This document shows positions 52,013 to 61,070 of a stretch of 64,000 bases of DNA, in pieces. The translations under genes were made by a program, and so were the position numbers. The DNA lies in assembly GCF_000153345.1 (NCBI RefSeq), contig NZ_CH724125.1, positions 48,617 through 112,616 on the forward strand, read 5' to 3'. Source of the DNA: Neptuniibacter caesariensis (lineage in GTDB: Bacteria > Pseudomonadota > Gammaproteobacteria > Pseudomonadales > Balneatricaceae). Each line of letters opens with the position of its first letter. Position 1 is the first letter of the stretch. The notes beneath the pieces are model-generated. The model was not told where the DNA came from. It saw only the letters and a list, made by a program, of their open reading frames with translations, and did not search any database.

Positions 52013-52053
52013 AAGTAAAACTGATTACAGATAAGTATTATTAGTTTTACTTA
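52012..52053. promoter_or_regulatory. Inverted repeat between argP- and argO-type genes
   Basis: TAAGTAAAACT (52012-52022) and AGTTTTACTTA (52043-52053) are perfect complements across 20 bases, and ACAGATAAGTATT lies between. The left arm touches the argP start codon. It is a good candidate for the ArgP-type operator that controls both genes. Confidence 0.55.
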
Positions 52054-52099
52054 CCTGTGGGCATTTAGCAATATGCGCCTGAGAATTTGGGTGAGACAG

Positions 52100-52741
52100 A
52101 TGCTAACAATCATTACTACTGCACAATTAATTGCGTTGATCAAAGGGCTGGCAACCAGTGCCGGCCTTATTGTGGCGATCGGGGCGCAGAATGCTTTCGT
52201 TTTGACGCAGGGATTACGTCGTCAGTATCACTGGCCGGTAGCGGGTATTTGTGCATTTTTTGATGCTGTTTTGATTACGGTTGGCGTTGCAGGCATGGGG
52301 CTTCTGATCTCACAATCTGCAATCTGGATGGAGATAGCTCGCTGGGGTGGGGCGTTGTTTCTGTTCTGGTACGGTTTAAATTCACTACGCTCGGCTCTGA
52401 ATCCAAAAGGGATGGAAGCAGATGAGCAGAGCTTAGGGAGTCTGGCTAAAGCGGTGATGACCACCGTTCTGATAACACTGCTTAACCCGCATGTGTATCT
52501 GGATACGGTTGTTCTGTTGGGGAGTATCGGTGGTCAGTACCCGGAATCTGAAAGAGTCTGGTTTGCTGTCGGTGCTATCGCATTTTCGTGTATCTGGTTT
52601 GCTTCGCTGGTGGTTGGCGCTAAATACTTGCAACCGGTATTCAGAAATCCGAAGGCTTGGCAGGTATTGGATCTTATTGTGTGTTTGATGATGTGGGCCA
52701 TCGCCGTCAGTTTGCTCTGGCCCATCATCGCAGCATTATGA
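52100..52741 (+). CDS. argO: LysE/ArgO family amino acid exporter
   Basis: A 213-residue inner-membrane exporter with about six helices. The start GLATSAGLIVAIGAQNAFVL matches the LysE/ArgO signature, with later TLLNPHVYLDTVVLLG and GVAGMGLLI. ArgO exports arginine and the toxic analogue canavanine. The ATG at 52100 is preferred over the ATG at 52073 because GGTGAG is placed just before it. It is divergent from the argP-type regulator, and the amino acid ABC importer operon lies on its other side, so import and export of basic amino acids sit together. Confidence 0.85.
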   Translation: MLTIITTAQLIALIKGLATSAGLIVAIGAQNAFVLTQGLRRQYHWPVAGICAFFDAVLITVGVAGMGLLISQSAIWMEIARWGGALFLFWYGLNSLRSALNPKGMEADEQSLGSLAKAVMTTVLITLLNPHVYLDTVVLLGSIGGQYPESERVWFAVGAIAFSCIWFASLVVGAKYLQPVFRNPKAWQVLDLIVCLMMWAIAVSLLWPIIAAL

Positions 52742-52749
52742 GGGAAGGG

Positions 52750-53484
52750 TTAGTTCTCAATATGCTGAGGATCAAGATCCTTAGGCTTTTCGTTTGGCCA
52801 GTGCTGATGACGGTTGAAGCGTTTCTCAAGAAAACGGAACAACAGAATCAACAGCGCGCTGATGATCAGGTAGATAACACCTGCCGCGAGGAATATTTCC
52901 AGCGGTGTATAGGTTCTGGCGATGATAGTTCGTGCCATGCCGGTAAGATCGAGCAGCGTAATGGTACTGGCCAGGGCGCTGCCTTTAAGCATCAGGATAA
53001 CTTCATTGCCGTACGCTGGCATCATGATACCGAATGCGCGGGGCAGGATAATTCTGCGCAGCATCATTGGATAGCTCATGCCGAGTGCTTTGGCCGCTTC
53101 GATCTCTCCTTTAGGGATAGATTGAATCGCGCCACGAAGCAGTTCTGCTATGTAAGCCGCGGTATGAAGAGCAAAGGTAATGATCGCACACCAGTATGGT
53201 TCGCGAAGGATAGGCCACAGGGCTGAATTTTTAATAAATTCAAATTGTGAAGAACCGTAATAGACCAGAAATATCTGGATCAGGAGCGGTGTTCCGCGAA
53301 AGAAGAAAATATAGGCAAATGGTAGTGCCTGAATCCAGGGTTTGCTAGATACACGCATCAGTGCCAAAGGCACAGCGAGCATTAGACCAGCAAAACCGGA
53401 AAACAAAACCAGCTCGAGGGTTAGTATCGCGCCCTGAAGAAGGCGAGGAAAGTGCTCAATGATAACGTCCCATTCCCAGCTCAT
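52750..53484 (-). CDS. Polar amino acid ABC transporter permease (ArtM/HisM-like)
   Basis: A 244-residue permease with five helices. The EAA loop that docks the ATPase is seen as EIEAAKALGMSYPMMLRRIILP, which is cited only as a landmark at about 160-180, and YIFFFRGTPLLIQIFLVYY marks the His/Glu/Gln/Arg family. Its start overlaps the stop of the companion permease by four bases, and it ends the import operon. The likely cargo is arginine, lysine, ornithine or histidine. Confidence 0.9.
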   Translation of the reverse strand: MSWEWDVIIEHFPRLLQGAILTLELVLFSGFAGLMLAVPLALMRVSSKPWIQALPFAYIFFFRGTPLLIQIFLVYYGSSQFEFIKNSALWPILREPYWCAIITFALHTAAYIAELLRGAIQSIPKGEIEAAKALGMSYPMMLRRIILPRAFGIMMPAYGNEVILMLKGSALASTITLLDLTGMARTIIARTYTPLEIFLAAGVIYLIISALLILLFRFLEKRFNRHQHWPNEKPKDLDPQHIEN

Positions 53485-54173
53485 GCGCGTGCCCCCTGGT
53501 AACCACGGTTGGCACGTCGTTCAAGCAGGTATAGGCCTGCCATTGAGATAGAGGTCATAAGCAGGTAAACCATTGCTGCAGCGAAATAGAAAGTGAAAGG
53601 TTCTTTTGTATTACCAACCGCAACAGCCGTTTGACGCATCAGTTCGTTAAGGCCAATGACGGAAACCAGTGCAGTATCTTTCAGAAGAACCAGGAACAGA
53701 TTACCCAAGCCCGGTAGGGCGAGGCGCCATACCTGAGGTAGTACGATGCGGCGGAACGTTTGAAAGCGGGTCATGCCTAAAGCGACAGCCGCTTCCCGCT
53801 GGCCTTTAGGGATCTCCATCATGGCGCTACGGAACACTTCGGTAGCGTAGGCGCCAAAAGCGATACTCAGGGCGGTAACGCCGGCAACAAAGGGGCTTAA
53901 TTCAATATATTCGTCATAGCCAAATAAGCTGGCAATAGCCATGAGTACCGCAGATGAGCCGAAGTAAATGGTCAGAACCAATAGCAGTTCGGGCATCCCA
54001 CGGACAAAGAGGGTATAGCCATTGCCCAGTGTATTTGCAATTTTTGACGAAGACAGTTTTGCGGAAGCGCCGATAATGCCAAAGAGCAAGCCGACGAACA
54101 AACTGCATACTGCGAGTTGAATGGTGATCCAGGCGCCACTGATAAGTAGGTGCCCAAAGCCCTGCAGATCCAT
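53481..54173 (-). CDS. Polar amino acid ABC transporter permease (ArtQ/HisQ-like)
   Basis: A 230-residue permease pairing with the next gene. VRGMPELLLVLTIYFGSS is the family signature, and the ATPase-docking loop is KGQREAAVALGMTRFQTFRR (about 130-149). Order in the operon is ATPase, binding protein, this permease, second permease. Its stop overlaps the next start (ATGA), so the two permeases are coupled and presumably form a heterodimer. Confidence 0.9.
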   Translation of the reverse strand: MDLQGFGHLLISGAWITIQLAVCSLFVGLLFGIIGASAKLSSSKIANTLGNGYTLFVRGMPELLLVLTIYFGSSAVLMAIASLFGYDEYIELSPFVAGVTALSIAFGAYATEVFRSAMMEIPKGQREAAVALGMTRFQTFRRIVLPQVWRLALPGLGNLFLVLLKDTALVSVIGLNELMRQTAVAVGNTKEPFTFYFAAAMVYLLMTSISMAGLYLLERRANRGYQGARA

Positions 54174-54235
54174 AAATAATACCTGATAAAAAGGAAAGGC
54201 CGCGAAGTGCGGCCAGATCTTAGTTAAAGCTTAAC

Positions 54236-54985
54236 TTAGTAAATTGAGAACGGGAAATACTTAGCGTTGATCTTCTCGTAAGTACCGTTGTCAATGATCG
54301 CTTTAAGCGCTTTATTGAATTTCTCTTTTAGCTCAGAGTCAGGTTTGCGAACTGCAATTGCGATTTTGTCATCGATGTCGATTTTCTCGCCACGGAACTC
54401 AAATGCCTGACCTTCTTTAGACTGAAGCCAGTCGTAAGCAGGTAGCTTATCGGAAAGGATTGCATCCAGACGGCCGCTTGCCAGATCGATGTAAGCGTTA
54501 TCCTGAGTGTCGTAAAGTTTTACAGTGGCTTTGTCGCCCAGGTTGTCTTCCAGGTACTGACCTGCAATTGTTGCACGCTGTGCACCAATCACTTTACCTT
54601 CAACCATTTTCGGATCAAAGCTGGTCTCTTTGCCAGTAACGAATGTCAGCGAGTTGGAGTAGTAGTGGTCAGTAAAAGAAACAACACGGCTCCGCTCAGG
54701 TGTAATAGACAGGCTGGCGATGATTGCATCGTATTTACGTGCTTTCAGGCCAGGAATAATACCGTCCCAGTCCTGCGCAACGATCTTGCAGTCTGCTTTC
54801 ATCTCTTCACACAATGCTTTGGCAATATCAACGTCAAAGCCAGCAAGCTCGCCATCAGCATTGATCATGTTGAATGGAGCGTATGCGCCTTCAGTAGCAA
54901 TACGGATTTTGTCACCAGCGATTGCTGGAGCGGATAAAGTTGCAGCAATCAGTGCAGCTGCTGTCATTAGTTTTTTAAAGCCCAT
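54236..54985 (-). CDS. Periplasmic lysine/arginine/ornithine-type binding protein
   Basis: A 249-residue substrate-binding protein with a signal peptide (to about residue 23, APAIAG). The solute-binding family 3 pattern is clear: IRIATEGAYAPFNM, GFDVDIAKALC, QDWDGIIPGLKARKYDAI and SITPERSRVVSFTDHYY. The two Cys (about 62 and 69) match the disulfide of the HisJ/ArgT/ArtJ group, which favours basic amino acids. It is the second gene of the import operon. Confidence 0.92.
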   Translation of the reverse strand: MGFKKLMTAAALIAATLSAPAIAGDKIRIATEGAYAPFNMINADGELAGFDVDIAKALCEEMKADCKIVAQDWDGIIPGLKARKYDAIIASLSITPERSRVVSFTDHYYSNSLTFVTGKETSFDPKMVEGKVIGAQRATIAGQYLEDNLGDKATVKLYDTQDNAYIDLASGRLDAILSDKLPAYDWLQSKEGQAFEFRGEKIDIDDKIAIAVRKPDSELKEKFNKALKAIIDNGTYEKINAKYFPFSIY

Positions 54986-55024
54986 CTATCGATCCTCGCG
55001 GAATAATTATTCTAGTTTGGCAAG

Positions 55025-55798
55025 TTAAAAGTGGCTGCTGAGAAAAGTTCGGCATCTGTCTGAATCAGGGTTATCAAAAACCTTATCCGGAGTGCCTTGC
55101 TCTTCGACCTGACCCTGGTGAAGGAAAACAATTTGACTTGATACTTCACGAGCAAATCGCATTTCATGGGTTACGATAAGCATGGTTCGGCCTTCTGCCG
55201 CCAGATCGCGCATTACATTTAGCACTTCACCCACGAGTTCTGGGTCAAGCGCAGATGTAGGTTCATCAAACAGGAGTACTTTCGGTTCCATCGCCAGGGC
55301 ACGTGCAATCGCAATACGCTGCTGCTGACCACCGGATAACTGGTTAGGATAGCTATCACTCTTGTCGAGTAATCCAACCTTTTCCAGATACTCTTCTGCT
55401 TTTTTTCTGGCCGTTGCTTTATCCTGTTTGAGCACATGCACGGGCGCTTCCATGATGTTCTCGATAACAGTCAAATGCGGCCAGAGATTGAAGTTCTGAA
55501 ACACAAATCCAATAGACGCACGCATGCGTTCGAGTTGCTTCTGATCCGCTGCCTGCAGCGCGCCATCTTTTCCTACTTTCAGTTTTAGTTCTTCGCCGCT
55601 GAAGCCGATGCTGCCAGCAGAAGGAGATTCGAGTAGGTTTAGACAGCGTAGGAAGGTACTTTTACCAGAGCCACTGGAGCCAAGAATCGATATAACGTCT
55701 CCCACGTTGGCGGTTAAGGAGATGCCTTTAAGCACTTCCAAAGAACCATAGCTTTTGTGTAGATCGTTAATTTCCAGAGCTACTGCTGGATCTGTCAT
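55025..55798 (-). CDS. Amino acid ABC transporter ATPase (ArtP/HisP-like)
   Basis: A 257-residue ATPase that powers the importer. Walker A is GSSGSGKSTFLRCLN, the signature LSGGQQQRIAIARAL, Walker B VLLFDEPTSALDPE and the switch His is in VTHEM. The frame is open further upstream to 55867, but the ATG at 55798 gives the usual HisP length and has GGGG about nine bases before it. It is the first gene of the four-gene operon ending at 52750. Confidence 0.93.
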   Translation of the reverse strand: MTDPAVALEINDLHKSYGSLEVLKGISLTANVGDVISILGSSGSGKSTFLRCLNLLESPSAGSIGFSGEELKLKVGKDGALQAADQKQLERMRASIGFVFQNFNLWPHLTVIENIMEAPVHVLKQDKATARKKAEEYLEKVGLLDKSDSYPNQLSGGQQQRIAIARALAMEPKVLLFDEPTSALDPELVGEVLNVMRDLAAEGRTMLIVTHEMRFAREVSSQIVFLHQGQVEEQGTPDKVFDNPDSDRCRTFLSSHF

Positions 55799-56060
55799 GA
55801 AGGGTTTCCCCATATTTCTGTTCAGAAGAAAACCGCGAATTACAGCAAAATCATTTAGGTAGCGCAATGGCTTAACTAGCAGATGTTACTGACCGATTCT
55901 GCTAATCTATGTCGGATTCTTAGCCCCATCTGTAAACGGCTTTCTAATATTAGTGGAATTTTCTGCCAGATCCAGAATAACAAAATTAAAGCCCAGATAA
56001 AGTTGTTTTGATGGGGGAAAGTACTAAATTGAATTTGAGGCGTTTTTTTAAGGTTTTTTC

Positions 56061-56468
56061 ATGGAAGTTGATATTAGTCAGCAGGATTCAATAGAAGAAA
56101 GTGAAGTTATCGCGCTTTATCGAGCTAATGAATGGTCTTCGGCAGACAAGCCAGAGCAATTGATGGCTGCCCTTCGGAATTCTCATACTCTGATAACGGC
56201 AAGAATAGATGGGCGTTTAGTTGGCCTGGCCAATGCTATCTCAGACGGCCACTTAGTTGTTTATTACCCGCATATGCTAGTGGATCCTGATTTTCACCGC
56301 TGTGGTATCGGTAGCAAAATAATGTCGGCAATGAGTAAGCGGTATAAGGGCTTTCATCAACAGATGTTGACCGCTGATGGAGATGCGATTCAGTTCTATG
56401 AAGCGCTCGGATTTGAAAGGGCGGGTAGAACGGCCTCAATGTGGATCTACGCGGGTAATGATCATTAG
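56061..56468 (+). CDS. GNAT family N-acetyltransferase
   Basis: A 135-residue acetyltransferase. The acetyl-CoA-binding motif A is seen as YPHMLVDPDFHRCGIGSKIM (about 73-92; R/Q-x-x-G-x-G/A form), preceded by the strand RLVGLANAISDGHLVV and followed by FYEALGFERAG. Substrate is unknown: the family includes protein, antibiotic and metabolite acetyltransferases. Single gene, its stop 12 bp from the convergent response regulator gene. Confidence 0.85.
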   Translation: MEVDISQQDSIEESEVIALYRANEWSSADKPEQLMAALRNSHTLITARIDGRLVGLANAISDGHLVVYYPHMLVDPDFHRCGIGSKIMSAMSKRYKGFHQQMLTADGDAIQFYEALGFERAGRTASMWIYAGNDH

Positions 56469-56480
56469 TTTTTAGGGGCT

Positions 56481-57173
56481 TCACTCCTTATCAAAACGAT
56501 ATCCAACCCCGTGAGCCGTTTTAATTATGCGGGGTTGGCGCGGGTCGATTTCAATCAGTTTTCTTAGTTTTGATATATGCTGATCCAGTGTGCGGCTGCT
56601 TGGTAGGTAATCGCGCCCCCAGCATTCATTGAACAGCATGTCTCTATCGACGACCTTACCAGCCTCGCGGTACAACAGCTGAAGGATTTTTATATCCCGT
56701 AGGCTTAATTCTATCTTTGTCTGATCTCGGTGTGCTCTTAACTGAAGCGGCAGTACGGTGAGGTCGTCCATAGTAAAGTGATCATTCTCGATTTGCTCGG
56801 CTGGTAGGGCTTTGTTACAGCGTCTGATGACGGCGTTAATACGTGCGATGACTTCACGGGTACCAAAAGGTTTTTTGATATAGTCGTCGGCACCTAACTC
56901 TAAGCCGAGCACTTGGTCAATCTCTTCTGATTTGGCAGTAATAAAAATGACCGGCACTTGTTCATTGAGCTGCCTTATCTTCCTGCAAACTGCATAGCCA
57001 TCCATGCCGGGCATCATTATGTCGAGCAGAACCAGATCTGGCTGATGCATAGCAAATAAAGAGTAAGCCTCATCGCCGTTACTTGCCTGCAGGCACTCAT
57101 AGCCTTCATCTTCCAAAAGGTCGGACAGGCCAAGTCTGATATTTAGGTCATCTTCAGCTATCAGCACTTTCAT
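56481..57173 (-). CDS. OmpR-family response regulator
   Basis: A 230-residue DNA-binding response regulator. The receiver (about 1-118) has IAEDDLNIR, the phosphoacceptor in LVLLDIMMPGMDG and KKPFGTREV. The C-terminal winged helix (about 135-228) has the OmpR/PhoB form, ending VRGVGYRFD-like as TAHGVGYRFDKE. Its ATG overlaps the stop of the sensor kinase gene by four bases, so it is the partner of that kinase. A VWA protein gene lies upstream in the same direction. Confidence 0.94.
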   Translation of the reverse strand: MKVLIAEDDLNIRLGLSDLLEDEGYECLQASNGDEAYSLFAMHQPDLVLLDIMMPGMDGYAVCRKIRQLNEQVPVIFITAKSEEIDQVLGLELGADDYIKKPFGTREVIARINAVIRRCNKALPAEQIENDHFTMDDLTVLPLQLRAHRDQTKIELSLRDIKILQLLYREAGKVVDRDMLFNECWGRDYLPSSRTLDQHISKLRKLIEIDPRQPRIIKTAHGVGYRFDKE

Positions 57174-58936
57174 GAAGTAGATCCTTTGTTACTGTCGGTC
57201 TTAATTTTAAGTTGGAAGCAGGCACCGGATTCAGATGGGCATAGGTACAGATCGCCACCATGTTGTTGGGCTATCTGTTTGGAGATGCTTAGGCCAATGC
57301 CTGTACCGGAAACACCATCAGTAAGCTTGTTACTGATACGGTAGAAAGGAACGAATATTTTGTTTCTGAGTTCATCTGGAATCCCAGGCCCCTGATCGCT
57401 AACTTCGATATAGCTGTAAGGAAGTGCTCGCCAGTATTTGATCTCAATAGTTTGGCTATCGGAGGCGTATTTTTCGCAATTACTTAACAAATTGTTGATG
57501 ACCTGCTCGAGGCATGAATGATCAAAAAATACAGTTTGCTGGCCGTTATCTTTAAGTTTTACGTCGATTCCGTGTTGATCAAACGAAGGTTTAAATGCTT
57601 CAACGACTTTATGAATTGTGTCTCCAATTTTTCCGGGTTGGAGATCAAGTTTACTTTCGGAGCGCTCCATGCGGGAAAAGCTAAGCACGTTTTCGATTAA
57701 GCGGGTTAAACGCTGACTTTCATTATCGATTACCGAGATATATCGATGAAGTTTGCTGTCTTGCGGGTCGATTCTCTTTTCCAGCATCTCAGCGTACATT
57801 CTTACGTTGGTCAGCGGGGTTTTCAGCTCGTGCGAAACCTGATTTACAAAATTTACCCTTTGCTCTGCTAAACGCGCTGCTCTGGATTGTTCGCGATAGA
57901 TGATCCAGGCAAGTGTGACCAGTGACAGGGATATGGTTATTAAGATCAAAACTTTGGATAACCAGTCAGACGTTGGTTGCGATAGGCCGGGTGAACGATA
58001 TTCCAATTTCCAGCTACCCAGCGGATGGCTTAGCGGCATCGTTTTTATCGGCTTTAGTTGCAAACTCGCATCCGATCCTCCCCATTCGTAGCTTGTTTCC
58101 CCGCGACTGTTAATCATTCTAAGCGAGACGTTGCGAAGGTTCGCTTCAATCTTAGACTGCTGCTCGTCCGGTAACAGGTTGATAAGATCTGAAAGAAGGC
58201 GAGCGTTATTGAGGGAAAAGCCGAGCGTATTGCCATTGGCATCTTTGCGCCAATAGATATGTTGTAACCTGGAATTGTTATACCAAGCGATCCATCCTGA
58301 TTGCACAGGTGTATTGTTATGGGCAGTTAAACTGGCATTCGAGCTGTCAGGTGTCGGGCTGGCGGCGATTTCAGCGGTGGGGGCTGCATAGTCGGCAAAT
58401 GCTGATCGTTGTGAAATCTGTAATTCCTGTTGTTCAGCAGGAGCCCTGAGCTTTGCGCTGAAAGGGGTAGCAGAGTTTGTCACTGCGATAGGTGGAGAAG
58501 GGAGTATCTCGGATGTATCGGTGTTGTTGGTGAAAAGAGCATTGTTTTGCCTTAAAGATAGCGTGCTGGATAGGAAAGACTGCTCACTTCTGCTATTACT
58601 CGACGCTTGAGGATATAAGGTTGTGCCATCGCCATCGATCAGAAATAGGTGCTCTACGTAAGGGCTTGATTGAATAAGTGATCTGAATGACGCTAATTGA
58701 TAGCTTGGGTCTTTAGCTTGCTCAAGTTTCCGGGCTTCCTCATTCAGTGCGCTCTCTAAACGAAGAAAGTGTGTTTGAAACTGTTGATCGATTTCACTGA
58801 GCTGGGTTTCTATGAGGCCAGTAATTTGATGTTTCAACAAAGCTTGCTGCTGATCTTCCAGGCGTACTGAATACCAGGTTAGAAATACCAGAGGTAAAAC
58901 AATAAGGCAGATGAGTAGCAGTAATGTCTTTTTCAC
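57170..58936 (-). CDS. Sensor histidine kinase with large periplasmic sensor
   Basis: A 588-residue membrane kinase. TM1 (about 3-21) and TM2 (about 325-346) enclose a roughly 300-residue periplasmic region with no recognised domain; its middle (about 150-210) is Ser/Pro/Ala-rich and probably flexible. The HisKA box is VSHELKTPLTNVRMYAEML (about 370-388). The ATPase has NNLLSNCEKYA, DQGPGIPD and GTGIGLSIS. It phosphorylates the OmpR-type regulator whose gene overlaps its stop. The neighbouring VWA gene starts the same directional group, with 51 bp between, so the kinase may sense an envelope condition tied to that protein. Confidence 0.92.
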   Translation of the reverse strand: MKKTLLLLICLIVLPLVFLTWYSVRLEDQQQALLKHQITGLIETQLSEIDQQFQTHFLRLESALNEEARKLEQAKDPSYQLASFRSLIQSSPYVEHLFLIDGDGTTLYPQASSNSRSEQSFLSSTLSLRQNNALFTNNTDTSEILPSPPIAVTNSATPFSAKLRAPAEQQELQISQRSAFADYAAPTAEIAASPTPDSSNASLTAHNNTPVQSGWIAWYNNSRLQHIYWRKDANGNTLGFSLNNARLLSDLINLLPDEQQSKIEANLRNVSLRMINSRGETSYEWGGSDASLQLKPIKTMPLSHPLGSWKLEYRSPGLSQPTSDWLSKVLILITISLSLVTLAWIIYREQSRAARLAEQRVNFVNQVSHELKTPLTNVRMYAEMLEKRIDPQDSKLHRYISVIDNESQRLTRLIENVLSFSRMERSESKLDLQPGKIGDTIHKVVEAFKPSFDQHGIDVKLKDNGQQTVFFDHSCLEQVINNLLSNCEKYASDSQTIEIKYWRALPYSYIEVSDQGPGIPDELRNKIFVPFYRISNKLTDGVSGTGIGLSISKQIAQQHGGDLYLCPSESGACFQLKIKTDSNKGSTS

Positions 58937-58987
58937 AAGTTTTAACGAATGACGCCTCGCTCCTGAGGCGCCATACTCCTTTAAATA

Positions 58988-60325
58988 TTAATAACTCTGC
59001 TGGGTGGCGCGTTTATACTGACGCTCTTTCAATTCTTTGCGCTTTTTACCCCAGTCCTGATCGTTTTCCAGCTCTTCTGCATCTTGCAGAGCTTCAGCTT
59101 TTTGTTCAAGCAGTTTTGGTGAAGCCAGTGATTGGCCTAAATTATCCAGGTACTGCGCGCTTTCTTTTAGGATGCTCTTAGCGCCTTCAATATCTCCCTG
59201 ATCTCGGCGCTGAACAGCTTTACGGTTAAGTTCGTTAGCGACTTGTTCAGCAGCGGCTTCATAGGTCTGGGTATCAATGGCGTCTTTAACTTCAGTTTCT
59301 GAACGGCTGAATGCCGCTGTTACTGAAGTGTTCAGTTTTTCGCTGCGTTTGTTGAATAGATCCAGATAGTTCACATCAACGTCAACTAACTCAACGGTCG
59401 CTTTGTCTTGCTGAGAGGGGACTTCGACTTCAAGAATAATAAACTTCTCTTGCTCACTGTAGAGTTGGTTGAGACGGGTGCGAACCTGAGAGCCATTAAT
59501 GTCTGCTTCACGCCCCAGTACTCGCAATGGGGTGACACCATTCAGGCAACGAATATGAATATCGACTCCCTGAGCGACCACGGAGAGGACATCACCAAAT
59601 TCGTATTGGAATACACGGGCAAGATCGTCTGCGTTTTCTACAAACGCGTGGTTGCCATCACTGAAGCCTGCGAGTTGAGTCATCAGGTCTTCGTTATAAC
59701 CAAGGCCCAGACCAATAGTTGTCACACTCATACCTTCCTTAGCCAGTGAGAGGCCAAGTTTACCCAGCTCGTTAGGTGTGCTCGGCCCGATATTGGCCAA
59801 TCCGTCGGAGAGCAGGATGACACGGTTAACCTTATTCAGGTCCAGAAACTTTCTTAGCTCATTTGCGCCTTTGCTCACGCCGGCAAATAGAGCGGTGTTG
59901 CCATTGGCCTGGATACGATTAATAGCCCGAGCAATCGTGTTGGTGTCGCTGACTTTGGTTGCCGGAACCACGACATTAACGCGGCTGTCATAGCTCACCA
60001 CTGAAACAATGTCGTTCTGGCTTAAGCGGTTAATTGCCATAATGGCCGCTTCTTTAGCACGAAATAGCTTATCTCCCTGCATCGAGCCGGATTTATCGAG
60101 CACGATAGCAATATTGGCTGGAATCCTCGCTTGTGTTTGTTCCAGTTTGTGACCTTCGAGGGAGATTTTTATAAATGCTTTGTGGCGAGTTTCCGCTTCC
60201 ATAACAGGGGTCGCCAGATTGATATTCAGGTCTACCTGTTTTGCTGAAACCTGATGGGCGTTTATAAGGCCAACAGTCGTGAGCGCTGTGGCTAACATCA
60301 ATTTGCTTAGGCGGAGAATGTTCAT
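58988..60325 (-). CDS. Exported VWA-domain protein
   Basis: A 445-residue exported protein. A signal peptide (1-28, ending VSA) precedes a short beta domain, then a von Willebrand A domain (about 65-245) with an intact MIDAS site: DKSGSMQG, the Thr in NGNTALFAG and the Asp in LLSDGLAN. The C-terminal 150 residues are helical and rich in Glu, Lys and Gln, ending KERQYKRATQQSY. VWA proteins bind partners through a metal ion. It lies just before the kinase and regulator genes in the same direction. No sortase signal or membrane anchor at the C-terminus. Confidence 0.88.
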   Translation of the reverse strand: MNILRLSKLMLATALTTVGLINAHQVSAKQVDLNINLATPVMEAETRHKAFIKISLEGHKLEQTQARIPANIAIVLDKSGSMQGDKLFRAKEAAIMAINRLSQNDIVSVVSYDSRVNVVVPATKVSDTNTIARAINRIQANGNTALFAGVSKGANELRKFLDLNKVNRVILLSDGLANIGPSTPNELGKLGLSLAKEGMSVTTIGLGLGYNEDLMTQLAGFSDGNHAFVENADDLARVFQYEFGDVLSVVAQGVDIHIRCLNGVTPLRVLGREADINGSQVRTRLNQLYSEQEKFIILEVEVPSQQDKATVELVDVDVNYLDLFNKRSEKLNTSVTAAFSRSETEVKDAIDTQTYEAAAEQVANELNRKAVQRRDQGDIEGAKSILKESAQYLDNLGQSLASPKLLEQKAEALQDAEELENDQDWGKKRKELKERQYKRATQQSY

Positions 60326-60452
60326 TGCGATGTCCTTGTAAAGATACCTGGTTGCGATGTTGTTACTCTAGGTGAGAGCCGCCTAACAAAAGTCAGATAG
60401 ATTTATAAATATTGTAAAAGATTTGTAAATCCTTTGTTTTATCGATTATTAG

Positions 60453-60507
60453 GGAGCCTGCGAATAAGTCTGTAGCCTGAGACGCATAGGACTTGTTTGT
60501 AGGTTCC
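60453..60507. repeat. MITE-like repeat, copy B (55-bp remnant)
   Basis: GGAGCCTGCGAATAAGTC (60453-60470) and GACTTGTTTGTAGGTTCC (60490-60507) are the terminal inverted repeats of the family, here separated by only 19 bases. The 19 bases match the segment that precedes the right end in copies A and C, so the middle has been lost. TTAG precedes the left end. Confidence 0.8.
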
Positions 60508-60596
60508 CACTTAAGTCCATTCCTGATGTAGATCAGTGACTTTATATAGGGATAGCCTAAGATGAATGGATAAAAATAAAAAGACAGAGGAATGTT

Positions 60597-60962
60597 ATGC
60601 CGCTCACGAGTGAGCTGATCTGGCAGGATCAGCAGCATCAGGTTTTATTTGACCTTATCGATGAAATTAAAGCCGATCATGTCAGCAAATCCACTTTTGT
60701 TCGTTTGCATGATTATGCCGAACACCACTTTTGTATCGAAGAAGCGTATATGAAAGCGCTTGAATATCCCGAATACGAAAACCATCTCCTTGCTCATAAT
60801 AAATTCCGAACTGAGCTTAAAACCATGTTGGATGAGCATCATAGCTACGATGCTATGCTTCGTGATGCTTTGTCTGATTTTCTATCAGAGTGGTTGAAGC
60901 GACATATCTTTGGCGTGGATAAAAAATTGGAGACTTTTATCCTGGAATCCGATCGTCAGTAA
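60597..60962 (+). CDS. Bacteriohemerythrin
   Basis: A 121-residue hemerythrin-fold protein that binds a di-iron centre and probably oxygen. Iron ligands are placed as in the family: the first His in QDQQHQVLFDLID, HDYAEHHFCIEEAYM with His and Glu, the HLLAHNKF His, and the final HIFGVDKK His and Asp. Such proteins store or sense oxygen or iron and are frequent in chemotactic marine bacteria. AGAGGA ends five bases before the ATG. Single gene right after repeat copy B. Confidence 0.92.
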   Translation: MPLTSELIWQDQQHQVLFDLIDEIKADHVSKSTFVRLHDYAEHHFCIEEAYMKALEYPEYENHLLAHNKFRTELKTMLDEHHSYDAMLRDALSDFLSEWLKRHIFGVDKKLETFILESDRQ

Positions 60963-61070
60963 TTTACCTTCGACTGAGCTATTTAATCAGGAAAACAGAC
61001 CTTTAGCTGCTTGTTATGTAACGCGTTTTCCTTTAATTTTTGGTATCCGTAGTACATTACTGAGGTAGCT

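Noticed and set aside
58936-60325. VWA gene with two-component genes as a marine proteobacterial sortase system
   Set aside because: No sortase gene and no C-terminal sorting signal on the VWA protein.
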